Under the pieces are notes generated by a model, which made no database searches, was not told the DNA's origin, and worked only from the letters and a program-made list of their open reading frames with translations. Positions 1 through 8,917 of a DNA stretch of 64,000 nucleotides are shown here, one piece after another. This DNA is from Bacteroidota bacterium. Its GTDB lineage: Bacteria > Bacteroidota > JABWAT01. The stretch spans positions 62,001 to 126,000 of the forward strand of contig JABWAT010000004.1 of assembly GCA_013360915.1 (NCBI GenBank), given 5' to 3'. The position numbers were made by a program, and so were the translations under genes. Position 1 is the stretch's first letter, and each line of letters starts with the position of its first letter.

Positions 1-1250
1 GTATTCAGAAATCCACGGTAAACGGCTGTATCCCGTGCCTGATACCGGGGAGCAGGTTCATTCTGTTTATACGATCCGTCATGTTCTTCATCCACAATGA
101 TGATTCCCAGATTGGGAAGTGGTGCAAACAAGGCCGATCGCGGACCGATGACGATCCGGTGCTGACCCGCCAGAATCATACGCCACTCCCGGTAGCGCTC
201 GGCCGGACTTCTGCGTGAATGCAACACACCGATCCGGGTGCCGAACACCACTTCAAACCGCCGGACGGTCTGCGGGGTCAGGGCAATTTCTGGAACGAGA
301 ATCAGTCCGGTCTTTCCCTGCCGCAAGGCCTCGCGCAACGCTTCGATGTACACCAGCGTTTTTCCCGATCCGGTAATGCCAAAAAGAAGAAAGGTTTTAT
401 ACTCACCGGATTTCACCGATTCCCGGATGGCCTGAACGGCGGTGTGTTGTTCCTGAGTTAAGGTATAAGTGGGTGAAAGGGGTTCGGTTGGCTCCTCTTC
501 TGCGGAAACCAGCCGCGATTCAAGGAAAACCAGTCCATCCTGTAGCCATGAGTCCAGCCGTGACCGCAGAAGTCCGAAGGATTTCAAAAGGGATTTCAGC
601 GCAAATCCCTCCGGGAAGTCGGCTTGCCTTTCAATCAGATAATCCCGCAGCCGGCGCAGATTCCCCTGCCGCAGGGAGAGACCCGCCAGCCGTTCCGGCT
701 CTTTAACTTTCAGAAAGTCGGTTTTTACACGCGTTCCGCGGGTCTGCAGTCTGGATTCTTCAGACAAGACTTTCTGTCTGATCAGCGTGGTCAGATGGGT
801 GGCGGCGCCGGGAATTCCGGCCAGGGATTTCAGCAGGTCGGACCGGTTCCATTCTGGCTTTTCCCTGAAACGGGAAAGAACCACATCTCCCCAGCCCAAC
901 TCATGGTCGGGTGGCTGGAGCAACCGTATTTTAACAATGGGTCTGATGGAACTGTCGGGAGGGTAAAATGCCTGAAGCACTTCCCCGACCGAGGCCTGAT
1001 AGTAGCCGGCCATCCAGCGGGCAAGGGCCAGTTGCTCGGCGGTCAGGATGGGTTCATCATCCAGCAGAGACTCCACGGATTTCAGTCCGCTTTCATCCCC
1101 CTCCGATACCGCCGTGACATACCCGGCAACTTTTCGCTTTCCGAAAGGAACCAACACCCGGTAACCGGCACGGATGAATGCACCAAAGGCACCTGGTGCA
1201 TAGTCAAAGTCGGATTTTACCGGAATGGGAAGGGAAACAGTCAGTCGCAT
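1..1250 (-). CDS. priA: Primosomal protein N' (replication restart helicase PriA), C-terminus off the left edge
   Basis: PriA is the 3'-to-5' helicase that reloads the replisome at stalled forks. About 416 N-terminal codons are present, from the ATG at 1250 to the window edge. The start is followed by MRLTVSLPIPVKSDFDY, typical of the N-terminal DNA-binding domain. The Walker A motif GITGSGKT lies at residues 291-298 and the DEEH Walker B box at 387-390, with the expected IGPRSALFAPL stretch between. The zinc-binding cysteines and helicase C lobe lie outside the window. It is last in a minus-strand run after the rhomboid and DCC genes. Because the frame is open at the edge it is easily missed; plus-strand ORFs here are shadows. 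Confidence 0.93.
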   Translation of the reverse strand, partial: MRLTVSLPIPVKSDFDYAPGAFGAFIRAGYRVLVPFGKRKVAGYVTAVSEGDESGLKSVESLLDDEPILTAEQLALARWMAGYYQASVGEVLQAFYPPDSSIRPIVKIRLLQPPDHELGWGDVVLSRFREKPEWNRSDLLKSLAGIPGAATHLTTLIRQKVLSEESRLQTRGTRVKTDFLKVKEPERLAGLSLRQGNLRRLRDYLIERQADFPEGFALKSLLKSFGLLRSRLDSWLQDGLVFLESRLVSAEEEPTEPLSPTYTLTQEQHTAVQAIRESVKSGEYKTFLLFGITGSGKTLVYIEALREALRQGKTGLILVPEIALTPQTVRRFEVVFGTRIGVLHSRRSPAERYREWRMILAGQHRIVIGPRSALFAPLPNLGIIIVDEEHDGSYKQNEPAPRYQARDTAVYRGFLN

Positions 1251-1282
1251 GAATTAAAGGTAAGGGCCGTCAGGCTGTGAAG

Positions 1283-1702
1283 CTAAACCAACCGGCTTCT
1301 GATTGAAGCATCAGGCAAAGGACAGGAGGGGAGATTGTTAACCAACAGGTACCGGTTCCGGGCAATGATCCGGTAAAGCCACCCGTTAAACGAACCGGGA
1401 AGCCACCGGCCGGCCAGTAACAAACGCCACCAGCCTTTTAATGTCCCGGCCACGGTCAGCACGGCCCCGGGTCCGGTTTCGACGGTTTCCTGCTCAGAAC
1501 CCGGTGACCGGACCACCACCACCGAATCGGTTCCGGCCAATTGCGGATGGCGTGAAAAAACCGCTCTCATGGCCGGTCCGTCCAGCGGACTGATTCCGAT
1601 CCTTTCCTTCCGGTCAGACCGGATCACCCACCGGATGAACCGGTTGCACAGCGGGCAGGACCCATCATAGCCGATGATCAGTTCAAACCGGGACGGATTC
1701 AC
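1283..1702 (-). CDS. DCC-family thioredoxin-like protein (DUF393)
   Basis: A 139-residue protein of the DCC family, named for the motif at its N-terminus, here YDGSCPLC with Cys16 and Cys19 as the candidate redox pair. These are small predicted thiol-disulfide oxidoreductases of unknown substrate. The start is GTG at 1702; its GTGA overlaps the stop of the upstream rhomboid gene (stop 1699-1701), so the two are translationally coupled. PriA follows 32 bp downstream. The family length is normally 110-140 residues, so this one looks complete. Family assignment is firm; function is unknown. Confidence 0.85.
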   Translation of the reverse strand: MNPSRFELIIGYDGSCPLCNRFIRWVIRSDRKERIGISPLDGPAMRAVFSRHPQLAGTDSVVVVRSPGSEQETVETGPGAVLTVAGTLKGWWRLLLAGRWLPGSFNGWLYRIIARNRYLLVNNLPSCPLPDASIRSRLV

Positions 1703-2574
1703 CGTTTTCGTGAATAGGTAAAGAGAAATTCCTTTTCCTCGGCTGTCAGGGCGGCATACCCACCCTCGGCAATCTTGTCGAGAATTTCATCGAGGCGCTG
1801 CGCATCGGACTTCGCCTCACCTGAGGAAGGTTTGGTGTCGGATTTTCCGGTGCCAGGCATGTTATAAATCGGGGTTGGTCCCTTTTTAGGCGCACCGGCC
1901 GGTTGATTGACCGAGGCGATGAACTGTTTCCACCACCGACTGAAATCGCCGCCCTTCTGCCAGTATTTTATCAGGAAGAACCCGAATAACATTCCTCCGA
2001 GATGCGCAAAATGCGCCACATTCGACCCGGATCGGGTCAGTCCGCTGACAAGTTCAATGGCTCCGTAAATGATCACAAAATACTTGGCCTGAATGGGTAT
2101 CAGAAAGGAGAAAAAGATGATACGGTTCGGGAACATCATCCCGAAGGCCAGCAAGACGCCATAGACAGCACCCGAGGCTCCCACCGTTGGCGCACCTGAG
2201 CCCGAGAGTGCCTGCACAATCAGCTGGATGACGCCGGCCCCGATACCAGTGATCAGATAAAAGGAAAGAAACCGTTTACTTCCCCAGTAATTTTCCAGTT
2301 CCACCCCAAACATCCAGAGTCCAAACATGTTGAAGAGAATGTGAAAGAAACCACCGTGCAGAAACATGTAGGACACCAGTTGCCACGGCCAGAAATAGGG
2401 GGTGTCGACTCCCCAGAGGGCAAACAGCATCAGGATGTAATTCCGGACTTCCCTGATCGCCAGAATGTCGGTGATGATAAAGACAGCCACGTTGATGATC
2501 AGCAGGTTTTTGATCACCGGGGGCATGTAGGTGAATCCGCCACCAAAGGGATTATACGGTTCTCGGTAACTCAT
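1699..2574 (-). CDS. Rhomboid family intramembrane serine protease
   Basis: A 291-residue integral membrane protease that would cut transmembrane helices of substrate proteins inside the inner membrane. The catalytic serine is in GASG at residues 132-135 (Ser134) and the partner histidine in HFAHLGG (His191), on separate helices. The conserved HGGFFHILFN loop (residues 73-82) precedes the active site. Six membrane segments fill residues 20-205. A hydrophilic C-terminal tail of about 80 residues rich in K, P and E would be cytoplasmic and is longer than in minimal rhomboids. It is the first gene of a run with the DCC gene and priA. The substrate is unknown. Confidence 0.92.
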   Translation of the reverse strand: MSYREPYNPFGGGFTYMPPVIKNLLIINVAVFIITDILAIREVRNYILMLFALWGVDTPYFWPWQLVSYMFLHGGFFHILFNMFGLWMFGVELENYWGSKRFLSFYLITGIGAGVIQLIVQALSGSGAPTVGASGAVYGVLLAFGMMFPNRIIFFSFLIPIQAKYFVIIYGAIELVSGLTRSGSNVAHFAHLGGMLFGFFLIKYWQKGGDFSRWWKQFIASVNQPAGAPKKGPTPIYNMPGTGKSDTKPSSGEAKSDAQRLDEILDKIAEGGYAALTAEEKEFLFTYSRKR

Positions 2575-2658
2575 AAGTAAAAAGGATTCCGTTCTGTTGG
2601 GGACTAAACATCCGAAAGGAAAAAAAGATTCACAAACGGGAAAAGAGTCGGGATGGAG

Positions 2659-2690
2659 TAAAAAAGGCGCCGGTGCCTCCCGGCACCGGC
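2659..2690 (-). terminator. Intrinsic terminator after pgk
   Basis: Read on the minus strand, a perfect 9-bp stem GCCGGTGCC/GGCACCGGC (2682-2690 with 2669-2677, four-base loop) is followed by GC and a run of T (2659-2665). It lies 53 bp past the pgk stop and before the rhomboid start, so it ends the pgk transcript. Confidence 0.85.
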
Positions 2691-2742
2691 TTGATCTTTA
2701 TCTGCGGCGATAAATTCCCGAGTTACCGCAAATAAAGAGGAT

Positions 2743-3936
2743 TTACTTTTCGGTCAGGGCTGCAACGCCTGGAAGAACCTTTCCTTCCAGGAATTCGAGC
2801 GAGGCTCCGCCACCGGTCGATACGTGAGTCACCTTGCTGTCCAGTTTGGCTTCGGCAATGGCAGCTGCGCTGTCACCGCCACCGATAATGGTAACAGCAC
2901 CTTTAGCGGTGATGTCGGCCAGCGCCTGGGCAATGGCAAAGGTTCCTTTTGCATAATTCGGCATTTCAAACACACCGGCGGGTCCGTTCCAAACCACTGT
3001 TTTGGCATCGGAAAGAACTTTCTGAACCGCTTTGATGGTCTCAGGACCGATATCAAGTCCCATCCATCCATCGGGGATTTCGGTGTATTTTACCACTTTG
3101 TGATTGGCTTCGTTCTTAAATTCATCGGCCACAACCACATCAACCGGCAGTAACAGGGTCTTGCCCTTGGCTTTGGCGGTATCGAGCAGATTTTTGGCCA
3201 ATTCAATCTTGTCCTCTTCCACCAGCGATTTTCCAACTTTAAGCCCCATGGCTTTGTAGAAGGTGAAAATCATTCCACCGCCGACAAAAATGGTGTCAAC
3301 CTTGTCGAACAGGTTCTGAATCACATCGATCTTGCCCGAAATTTTCGAGCCACCGAGGATGGCTACAAACGGCCGGACGGGTTTTTCAACGGCATCGCCC
3401 AGATATTTCAGTTCTTTCTCGATCAGGTAACCGGCGGCGCACTGTTTCAGGTAATGCGTTACCCCTTCGGTTGAAGCATGGGCGCGGTGCGCCGTTCCGA
3501 AGGCATCGTTTACGTACACGTCGCCATAGGAAGCAAGGGTTTTGGCGAATTCAGGATCGTTTCCTTCTTCCTGTTTGTAGAACCGCAGGTTTTCGAGCAA
3601 CATAACCTCGCCGGGTTTTAGGGCGGCTGCTTTGGTTTTCGCATCATCACCCAGGCAGTCATCGGCCCAGATCACCGGCTGACCCAGCAGCTTGCTTAAA
3701 TGCTCCTGAACGGGTTTGAGACTGTATTTCAGATCCTTTTTTTCCTTCGGGCGACCCAGATGGCTCATCAGAATGGCCGAACCACCCGAACTCAGAATCT
3801 TTCTGATCGTCGGAAGTGATTCCGCAATGCGGCGATCGTCGGTGATTTTCAGGTTTTCATCGAGCGGAACATTAAAATCCACCCGGACCAGAACCTTTTT
3901 TCCCTTCAGGTTCAGATCATTCAACGCCAGTTTCAT
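2743..3936 (-). CDS. pgk: Phosphoglycerate kinase
   Basis: Cytosolic glycolytic enzyme transferring the acyl phosphate of 1,3-bisphosphoglycerate to ADP. The 397 residues match the family length. Visible landmarks are RVDFNVPLD at 18-26 (substrate site), [11 protein letters not shown] near 60-70, WNGPAGVFE and the C-terminal GGGDSAAAI and [13 protein letters not shown] nucleotide-site loops. The ATG has a GAGGAGA Shine-Dalgarno sequence close upstream. A TACCTTTG -7 element lies 35-42 bp upstream, and a strong terminator follows, so it is probably monocistronic. Confidence 0.97.
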   Translation of the reverse strand: MKLALNDLNLKGKKVLVRVDFNVPLDENLKITDDRRIAESLPTIRKILSSGGSAILMSHLGRPKEKKDLKYSLKPVQEHLSKLLGQPVIWADDCLGDDAKTKAAALKPGEVMLLENLRFYKQEEGNDPEFAKTLASYGDVYVNDAFGTAHRAHASTEGVTHYLKQCAAGYLIEKELKYLGDAVEKPVRPFVAILGGSKISGKIDVIQNLFDKVDTIFVGGGMIFTFYKAMGLKVGKSLVEEDKIELAKNLLDTAKAKGKTLLLPVDVVVADEFKNEANHKVVKYTEIPDGWMGLDIGPETIKAVQKVLSDAKTVVWNGPAGVFEMPNYAKGTFAIAQALADITAKGAVTIIGGGDSAAAIAEAKLDSKVTHVSTGGGASLEFLEGKVLPGVAALTEK

Positions 3937-3970
3937 GTTGTCTCCTCGGTTAAATCAAAATAAACAGATG

Positions 3971-3978
3971 CAAAGGTA
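3971..3978 (-). promoter_or_regulatory. FCB-type -7 element upstream of pgk
   Basis: Minus-strand TACCTTTG is a perfect match to the Bacteroidota -7 consensus TAnnTTTG, about 35 bp before the pgk ATG. No convincing -33 TTG lies at the proper distance, so this is a moderate call. Confidence 0.5.
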
Positions 3979-4042
3979 CAAAATGTCTTCCCGACTTGCC
4001 CCTGATGCCAATCCGGCTTAATGGAAGTTTAATAACGGGCAG

Positions 4043-4651
4043 TCAGGGTCGGGGAATCTCGAACAGATCGGTGACCCTGCAGTAAAAGTTGCCGGCCAGA
4101 CGACCCACCGGACGGATCTGATGAAGATCCAGCCGGAAATTGCTGATAATCGGATCGGATACATGAATCATCTGCACTTCACCGATCACCACCGTTCCGC
4201 CGCCGGGCCCGTCATTCCCTACCGGAACCAGGGTTTTCAGTTTGCACTCAAAGCTGACCGGTGATTCGGCCACCCGGGGGGCTCGGACGGTCACCGAGGG
4301 AGCCGGGGTGAGACCTGATAACTCGAATTCATCGACACCGGGAGCCACTTCGGCCGAGGTCTGGTTCATTTCCTTCACAAAGGATTCCGACACCACATTG
4401 ATCACATACTCACCCGTCTGCTCAATATTAATAAGCGTGTCCTTTTTGGAACCATCGGCACTGCGCCGGGTCGGACAGAAGATCAGGGTGGGCGGCATGG
4501 AAGCCCCGACTGTGAAAAAGGAGTAAGGGGCCAGATTCAGAATTCCATTCGGGTGTCGGGTGGAAACAAAGGCGATGGGGCGCGGAACCACACTGCCGAT
4601 CAGAAGTTTGTAGGCTTCCTGCTGAGAAAGGGTTTTGGGGTCGATGATCAT
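4043..4651 (-). CDS. Flavin reductase-like / flavoredoxin family protein
   Basis: A 202-residue cytosolic FMN-binding split-barrel protein. The N-terminus carries the family pattern IGSVVPRPIAFVST followed by GILNLAPYSFFTVGASMPP, and the C-terminal half has HQIRPVGRLAGNFYCR. Relatives include flavoredoxins and flavin:NAD(P)H oxidoreductases. The substrate cannot be told from sequence. It lies between RNase P RNA and pgk on the minus strand with its own spacing on both sides. Confidence 0.85.
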   Translation of the reverse strand: MIIDPKTLSQQEAYKLLIGSVVPRPIAFVSTRHPNGILNLAPYSFFTVGASMPPTLIFCPTRRSADGSKKDTLINIEQTGEYVINVVSESFVKEMNQTSAEVAPGVDEFELSGLTPAPSVTVRAPRVAESPVSFECKLKTLVPVGNDGPGGGTVVIGEVQMIHVSDPIISNFRLDLHQIRPVGRLAGNFYCRVTDLFEIPRP

Positions 4652-4683
4652 AACTGTGACCGTTTCTGTGGAAAAAATGCGAC

Positions 4684-5065
4684 GGGAAGTGCACCGGTAA
4701 GCCGAATTCTGTTCCTGTCCGTCTCCGTCGCTGAAACCGGACAGGTGGTAACCATTTATCTGTTCACAGCATTGCTGCCGGAATCAAGCGGCCCACCCTG
4801 GAGCATCGGGCGAGCAGCCCTTAATCGCTCCTTTACTTGGCCTTGCTTCTGCCGGGGTTTACCGAGCTTCCGGTGTTACCACCGGAACTGGTGGTCTCTT
4901 ACACCGCCGTTTCACCCTTACCCCGAGGTTATCGGGGCGGTTTGTTTTCTGTGGCACTGTCCATGACGTCACCGTCTCCCCGACGTTATCGGGGCGGCAT
5001 GCTCTGCGAAGTTCGGACTTTCCTCCCCGGGTCTTTCACCGGAGCGGTTACCTGGCACACTTCCC
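4684..5065 (-). ncRNA. rnpB: RNase P RNA, bacterial type A
   Basis: The catalytic RNA that matures tRNA 5' ends. On the minus strand the conserved 5' block GAGGAAAGTCCGAACTTCG and the 3' signature ACAGAATTCGGCTTA are both present about 300 nt apart. The ends GGAAGTGTGCC (5055-5065) and GGTGCACTTCC (4684-4694) pair to make helix P1, which sets the boundaries at about 382 nt. A GCCCCGATAACCTCGGGG hairpin fits P12. The -7 element TACCTTTG sits just upstream of the predicted 5' end. Open reading frames across this interval are spurious. Confidence 0.95.
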
Positions 5066-5068
5066 ATT

Positions 5069-5099
5069 CAAAGGTAGCGGATTGCCGGCTGACTGTCGA
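5069..5099 (-). promoter_or_regulatory. Promoter of rnpB
   Basis: Minus strand: TCGACA (5094-5099), 17-bp spacer, TACCTTTG (5069-5076). The element ends 4-5 bp before the P1-defined 5' end of RNase P RNA. It overlaps no coding sequence; the preceding gene stops at 5104. Confidence 0.75.
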
Positions 5100-5103
5100 T
5101 GGG

Positions 5104-5829
5104 TCAGGCGCCGAAGATCTTGTTGTAAAAGTCTTCAGAAACCACAATCCGGCCGCAATGTTCGCAATGAAACACCTTCACGGCTTTTTTTATCTCGGCC
5201 TGACGCTGTAGCGGAATGACTTTCCAGCATCCGCCGCAGGCACCCCGCTTAAGAGTGACGATTACCTTTCCATCACGGGCACCGCGGATCCGCTCGTACT
5301 GATCGAGCATTTTCTTTTCACACTTCTCCACGATCTTTTTCCGCTCGGCAATGATCACCCGCTCTTCATCTTTCGTGTCCCGGGTGATTTCCTCGAGCTG
5401 TTTCCGGCGTTCGGCCAGTTCGTTCTTCAGGCCCTCGATTTTGGGACCCGACGCTTCGATGGTGGTCTTGCTGGTTTCCTTCTGTGCCAGGGTGTCGGCA
5501 ATTTTCTTCTCGGTTTCTTCGACAAACCGGCCCTGAGCATCAATTTCCTTGGTCAGCGCATCGTATTCACGATTGTTCCTGACTTCGAACTGCTGGCTTT
5601 TGTATTTCGATACCCTGGATTTCGACTGCTCGATTTCACCCTTCAGGAAGTCAACCTGATGATCGGCTTCCTTCAGGAATTTTTCAGCCTGACGAACACC
5701 CGTTTCGGCTCCCTCCAGTTCGGCCTCCAGGTCTTCAATCTGTTCGGGCAGATCGCCGCGTAGAAATTTTAGTTCGTCTAACTGGAGATCCAGTTTCTGA
5801 AGTTGTACCAGCAGTTGTAACTTTTCCAA
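5104..5829 (-). CDS. C4-type zinc ribbon coiled-coil protein (DUF164 / CdsZ-like)
   Basis: A 241-residue protein in two parts. Residues 1-175 are a charged heptad-rich antiparallel coiled coil. The C-terminus is a zinc ribbon with Cys198/Cys201 and Cys222/Cys225 (CGGC and CEHC). Family members occur across bacteria beside Nif3 and rnpB, as here. A nucleic-acid or RNA-polymerase-linked role has been suggested for some members but is not general. The Nif3 gene ends 12 bp upstream, so the pair is co-transcribed. Confidence 0.88.
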   Translation of the reverse strand: MEKLQLLVQLQKLDLQLDELKFLRGDLPEQIEDLEAELEGAETGVRQAEKFLKEADHQVDFLKGEIEQSKSRVSKYKSQQFEVRNNREYDALTKEIDAQGRFVEETEKKIADTLAQKETSKTTIEASGPKIEGLKNELAERRKQLEEITRDTKDEERVIIAERKKIVEKCEKKMLDQYERIRGARDGKVIVTLKRGACGGCWKVIPLQRQAEIKKAVKVFHCEHCGRIVVSEDFYNKIFGA

Positions 5830-5841
5830 TGTCTCGTCCCC

Positions 5842-6942
5842 TTACTTGATTGTCATGACTGGATTGGTGTTAATCGTTGTTACCTGCACCGGCAAACCAG
5901 GAAAAGCCCTGGTCAGGGTGGATTTCAGTGGTTCTAAAACCACCGATTCGGTTTCGTAATGTCCGGCATCGATCAGACCGAAACGGTCGTCCGATTCAAA
6001 AAACTGATGGTATTTCAGGTCGGCCGTCACCAGACAGTCTGCACCCGCCTGACGGGCTTTGCCAATCAGGTCCGAACCGGCCCCGCCGCAAACTGCGACC
6101 GTTTGTATTTTCTGATCGGGATTTCCTGCATACCTTAATCCCGCCGATGGCAGGGTGTCCTTAATCTGCCGGGCAAAATCAGCCAGGGTAACCGGCGAGG
6201 GCAGCGTGCCGATGGCTCCTGCACCCGTATCGGTTGAATCATTACCGGTGGCCAGAATCTGATAAGCTGGTGTTTCATAGGGATGGGACCGCCGCAGAGC
6301 TTCTGTTACAGCAGATTCTTTCCAGACCGGATAAACCATTTCAAGCCGGATTTCCTGAACCGTTTCGGGTACCCCGGCGGTACCGATGGTTGGGTTGCTG
6401 TGCTCATCTCCGAGAAAGGTTCCTGTGCCCGCTGACCGGAAGGCACAGTTTGTATAGTGACCGATCCGTCCTGCACCTGCCTCTGAAAGGGCCCGCTGAA
6501 CCTGGTCCACAGCACCTTCAGGAATGTAAACCTCCAGTTTCCGGGTCTGCCCCTTTCCGGGATCCAGTATTCTGATTCCGGAGAGTCCGAGTTGCCCGGC
6601 CAGAACAGTCGAAACCCCGCCGAAGATAAAATCGAGATTGGTGTGGGCGGCGACAATGGTCAGATGGTGAACCAGACAATTCCGGATGATGGTGGCGCGG
6701 GGGGAGGTGGAGTTGAGTCGGGAAATCGGGTTGAACAGGAAGGGGTGGTGGGCGATAATCAGATTTGAACGGGTCCGGATGGCTTCCTCAATTACCGGTG
6801 CGGTGACATCCAGACAGAGCAGGATTCCCGTTACCGGTTGATCCGGATCGCCGACCTGAAGGCCGATCCGGTCACCTGGCATCCCGATCTGCTCGGGAAT
6901 CCAGTCATTCAGAAACTTAAGGACATCTCGTATTCCGGTCAT
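5842..6942 (-). CDS. Nif3-like dinuclear metal centre protein
   Basis: A 366-residue member of the Nif3/YbgI/YqfO family, which forms hexameric toroids with a two-metal site. Metal ligands are visible as His65-His66 (AHHPF), His100 (AHTNLD) and the C-terminal GHYETE with His328 and Glu332. The middle of about 120 residues is the PII-like insert typical of the longer YqfO type. The biochemical role remains unsettled; GTP cyclohydrolase-like annotations are weak. It precedes the zinc-ribbon gene by 12 bp. Confidence 0.93.
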   Translation of the reverse strand: MTGIRDVLKFLNDWIPEQIGMPGDRIGLQVGDPDQPVTGILLCLDVTAPVIEEAIRTRSNLIIAHHPFLFNPISRLNSTSPRATIIRNCLVHHLTIVAAHTNLDFIFGGVSTVLAGQLGLSGIRILDPGKGQTRKLEVYIPEGAVDQVQRALSEAGAGRIGHYTNCAFRSAGTGTFLGDEHSNPTIGTAGVPETVQEIRLEMVYPVWKESAVTEALRRSHPYETPAYQILATGNDSTDTGAGAIGTLPSPVTLADFARQIKDTLPSAGLRYAGNPDQKIQTVAVCGGAGSDLIGKARQAGADCLVTADLKYHQFFESDDRFGLIDAGHYETESVVLEPLKSTLTRAFPGLPVQVTTINTNPVMTIK

Positions 6943-6951
6943 TTAACCCCG

Positions 6952-6979
6952 AAAAAAAATGCACGGCTTCCCGTGCATT
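6952..6979 (-). terminator. Terminator after tRNA-Leu
   Basis: Minus-strand stem AATGCACGG/CCGTGCATT with a four-base loop runs straight into eight T (6952-6959). It lies between the 3' end of tRNA-Leu and the Nif3 start, so Nif3 needs its own promoter or read-through. Confidence 0.85.
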
Positions 6980-6996
6980 CTTTTGTGTTTGTGTTG

Positions 6997-7080
6997 TGCC
7001 CAAGAAGGGATTCGAACCCTTACACCGTCACCGGCACTAGACCCTGAACCTAGCGTGTCTACCAATTTCACCACCTGGGC
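6997..7080 (-). tRNA. tRNA-Leu (anticodon CAG)
   Basis: Class II tRNA with a long variable arm. The acceptor GCCCAGG pairs with CTTGGGC, the D-loop carries AATTGGTAGAC, the anticodon loop is TTCAGGG on a CTAGG/TCTAG stem, and the T arm reads AGGGTTCGAATCCCT. CCA is not encoded. Confidence 0.96.
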
Positions 7081-7096
7081 ATATTGAAAAGGACTA

Positions 7097-7127
7097 CAAA
7101 AATAGGTCAGGCAGGTGATTGAGTCAA
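7097..7127 (-). promoter_or_regulatory. Promoter of tRNA-Leu
   Basis: Minus strand: TTGACT (7122-7127), 17-bp spacer, TATTTTTG (7097-7104), 16 bp before the mature tRNA 5' end. It has the same layout as the other stable-RNA promoters in this window. Confidence 0.75.
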
Positions 7128-7347
7128 CCCACTTGATCAATTTGTTGTAACCGCTTTCCCTCGTTCGGAAAATTCGTAATAACGTTCCGGAATGGCATTA
7201 CGATTGTTCCTGAATCGGGTGACGGGTTCGGAGACAAAAATTTATTAAGAATATTTAAACATCAGAGACGTTTCGATGAAAATCCGGGCCTGAGAGTTGA
7301 TTGGCCTTTCTGATTGTATACTTAAAGAAAATCTAACCGGATACTCC

Positions 7348-7377
7348 TTGAAAACTGGCACAGGCATTGTATCTTTG
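7348..7377 (+). promoter_or_regulatory. Promoter of a candidate small RNA
   Basis: TTGAAA (7348-7353), 16-bp spacer, TATCTTTG (7370-7377), a perfect TAnnTTTG -7 element. Transcription would begin near 7382. The sequence from 7128 to 7347 holds no gene I can support. Confidence 0.65.
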
Positions 7378-7381
7378 TTGC

Positions 7382-7502
7382 GATGGTCGTCGCTACTTAG
7401 CTGCTGCGGCGGCCTTCACACCTAAAAAAACCTCGCTTAAAAAGCCTACCTTATACTCGGGATCAAAAGTCGGGTTGTGCAATGCAACCCGACTTTTTTT
7501 TT
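7382..7502 (+). ncRNA. Candidate small RNA or attenuated leader upstream of citrate synthase
   Basis: A stretch of about 120 nt begins just after a strong promoter and ends in a strong intrinsic terminator, with no plausible protein in between; an ATG near the start gives only five codons. The first part can fold (GCGA...TCGC hairpin), followed by an A-rich unpaired segment. It could be an independent small RNA, or a leader in which the terminator attenuates the citrate synthase gene 126 bp further on. It does not carry the marker sequences of tmRNA, 6S or SRP RNA. Confidence 0.45.
7465..7502 (+). terminator. Strong intrinsic terminator before citrate synthase
   Basis: Perfect 13-bp stem AAAAGTCGGGTTG/CAACCCGACTTTT with a seven-base loop, then nine T (7494-7502). 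Confidence 0.85.
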
Positions 7503-7627
7503 ACCCGTTTCTAAGCTTCCCTGCATTTTTTCCTGTCCGAATTGTGCAATCATTCGTCAAATCTCTTCCTTCCTTTTTAACTTAGGGAAACACCAATCAG
7601 TTTTCAGACTCTGGAAGGAAGATTATC

Positions 7628-8917
7628 ATGGCAGAAAACGCAACGTTACAGCTCGGGGGTCAGTCTTTTGATCTGCCGGTGGTCACCGGTACGGAAAACG
7701 AAAAGGCCATCGATATTACCCAGCTTCGGGCCAAAACCGGGTATATCACCCTGGATAATGGCTACATGAACACAGGAGCCACTCAATCCTCCATCACCTT
7801 TCTCGATGGGGAACAGGGCATTCTGCGTTACCGGGGAATACCGATTGAACAACTGGCCGAACATTCCACCTTTGTCGAGACCGCTTTTCTGCTGATTTAC
7901 GGAAAGTTGCCAAATCGTGAAGAGTTGAATAAATGGTCCCGGTCGCTGACCGAAAATTCCTATCTCCACGAGGATATGAAACACTTCTTCGATGGATACC
8001 CTTCCACTTCTCACCCCATGGCCATCCTGTCCTCCATGGTGAATACGCTGTCGAGCTACTACCCCATGGCTCTGAAGCCTGATCTGAATGAAGAGGAAAA
8101 GTATAAACTGTTCGTGTTGCTGCTGGCGAAGATGCGCACAATTGCTGCCTATTCTTATAAGAAATCGGTGGGTGAACCGTATATCTACCCGTCGGATGAC
8201 CTGAAATATTGCGCCAACTTCCTGAACATGATGTTTGCACACCCGAGCCGCCGGTTCCGGATTGATGAAACGCTGGTTCGCGCACTCGACCTGATTCTGA
8301 TTCTTCATGCCGATCATGAACAGAACTGCTCCACCTCGACCGTCCGGCTGGTGGGTAGCTCGAAAGCCAATCTGTTTGCCTCGGTTTCTGCCGGCATCTG
8401 CGCCCTGTGGGGTCCGCTTCACGGGGGTGCCAATCAGGAAGTGATCGATATGCTGATCGAGATTAAGGAACACGGCGGAAACGTGAAATCGTGGGTCGAA
8501 AAGGCCAAGGATAAAAATTCCGGATTCCGTCTGTTCGGATTCGGTCACCGGGTCTACAAGAACTTCGATCCGCGGGCCCGTATTATCAAGAAGGCTGCCG
8601 ATGATGTGCTCGATGCTCTCGGAATCGATGATCCGCTGCTCGACATCGCCAAGGAACTGGAAGCTGCCGCACTGAGCGATCAGTACTTCATCGATAAAAA
8701 ACTGTACCCGAATGTGGACTTCTATTCGGGCATTATCCTGAAAGCCATGGGCATACCGGTGAAAATGTTTACGGTGATGTTTGCCATCGGTCGTCTGCCC
8801 GGCTGGCTCGCGCACTGGAAGGAAATGGGTGAAGCCCCCGATTTTAAAATCGGTCGTCCCCGCCAGATCTACACCGGACCCAATCAGGTCGATTACGTGC
8901 CCATGGATCTGCGGTAA
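7628..8917 (+). CDS. gltA: Citrate synthase
   Basis: Condenses acetyl-CoA and oxaloacetate at the entry to the TCA cycle. The 429 residues match the type II hexameric form. Active-site histidines are in LHADHEQNCSTSTVR (His230) and WGPLHGGAN (His265); FGFGHRVYK (His307) and the PNVDFYSG aspartate region complete the site. The ATG follows GGAAGGAAG. It is flanked by a terminator on each side, so it is monocistronic. A 427-codon ORF on the opposite strand is a codon-bias shadow. Confidence 0.97.
   Translation: MAENATLQLGGQSFDLPVVTGTENEKAIDITQLRAKTGYITLDNGYMNTGATQSSITFLDGEQGILRYRGIPIEQLAEHSTFVETAFLLIYGKLPNREELNKWSRSLTENSYLHEDMKHFFDGYPSTSHPMAILSSMVNTLSSYYPMALKPDLNEEEKYKLFVLLLAKMRTIAAYSYKKSVGEPYIYPSDDLKYCANFLNMMFAHPSRRFRIDETLVRALDLILILHADHEQNCSTSTVRLVGSSKANLFASVSAGICALWGPLHGGANQEVIDMLIEIKEHGGNVKSWVEKAKDKNSGFRLFGFGHRVYKNFDPRARIIKKAADDVLDALGIDDPLLDIAKELEAAALSDQYFIDKKLYPNVDFYSGIILKAMGIPVKMFTVMFAIGRLPGWLAHWKEMGEAPDFKIGRPRQIYTGPNQVDYVPMDLR

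Noticed and set aside
624-1280. A 218-codon plus-strand ORF at the left end
   Set aside because: It lies fully antisense to priA, whose Walker A and DEEH motifs are in frame on the minus strand.
4553-5211. Plus-strand ORFs across 4.6-5.2 kb
   Set aside because: They cross RNase P RNA, whose P1 ends and conserved blocks are clear on the minus strand.
7355-7370. A sigma-54-like site, TGGCAC-N5-TTGT
   Set aside because: The -12 GC is missing (TTGT), and a better sigA-type promoter occupies the same bases.
7382-7502. tmRNA at the candidate small RNA
   Set aside because: No tRNA-like ends, no resume codon and tag reading frame with a stop; the alanine-rich reading is chance.
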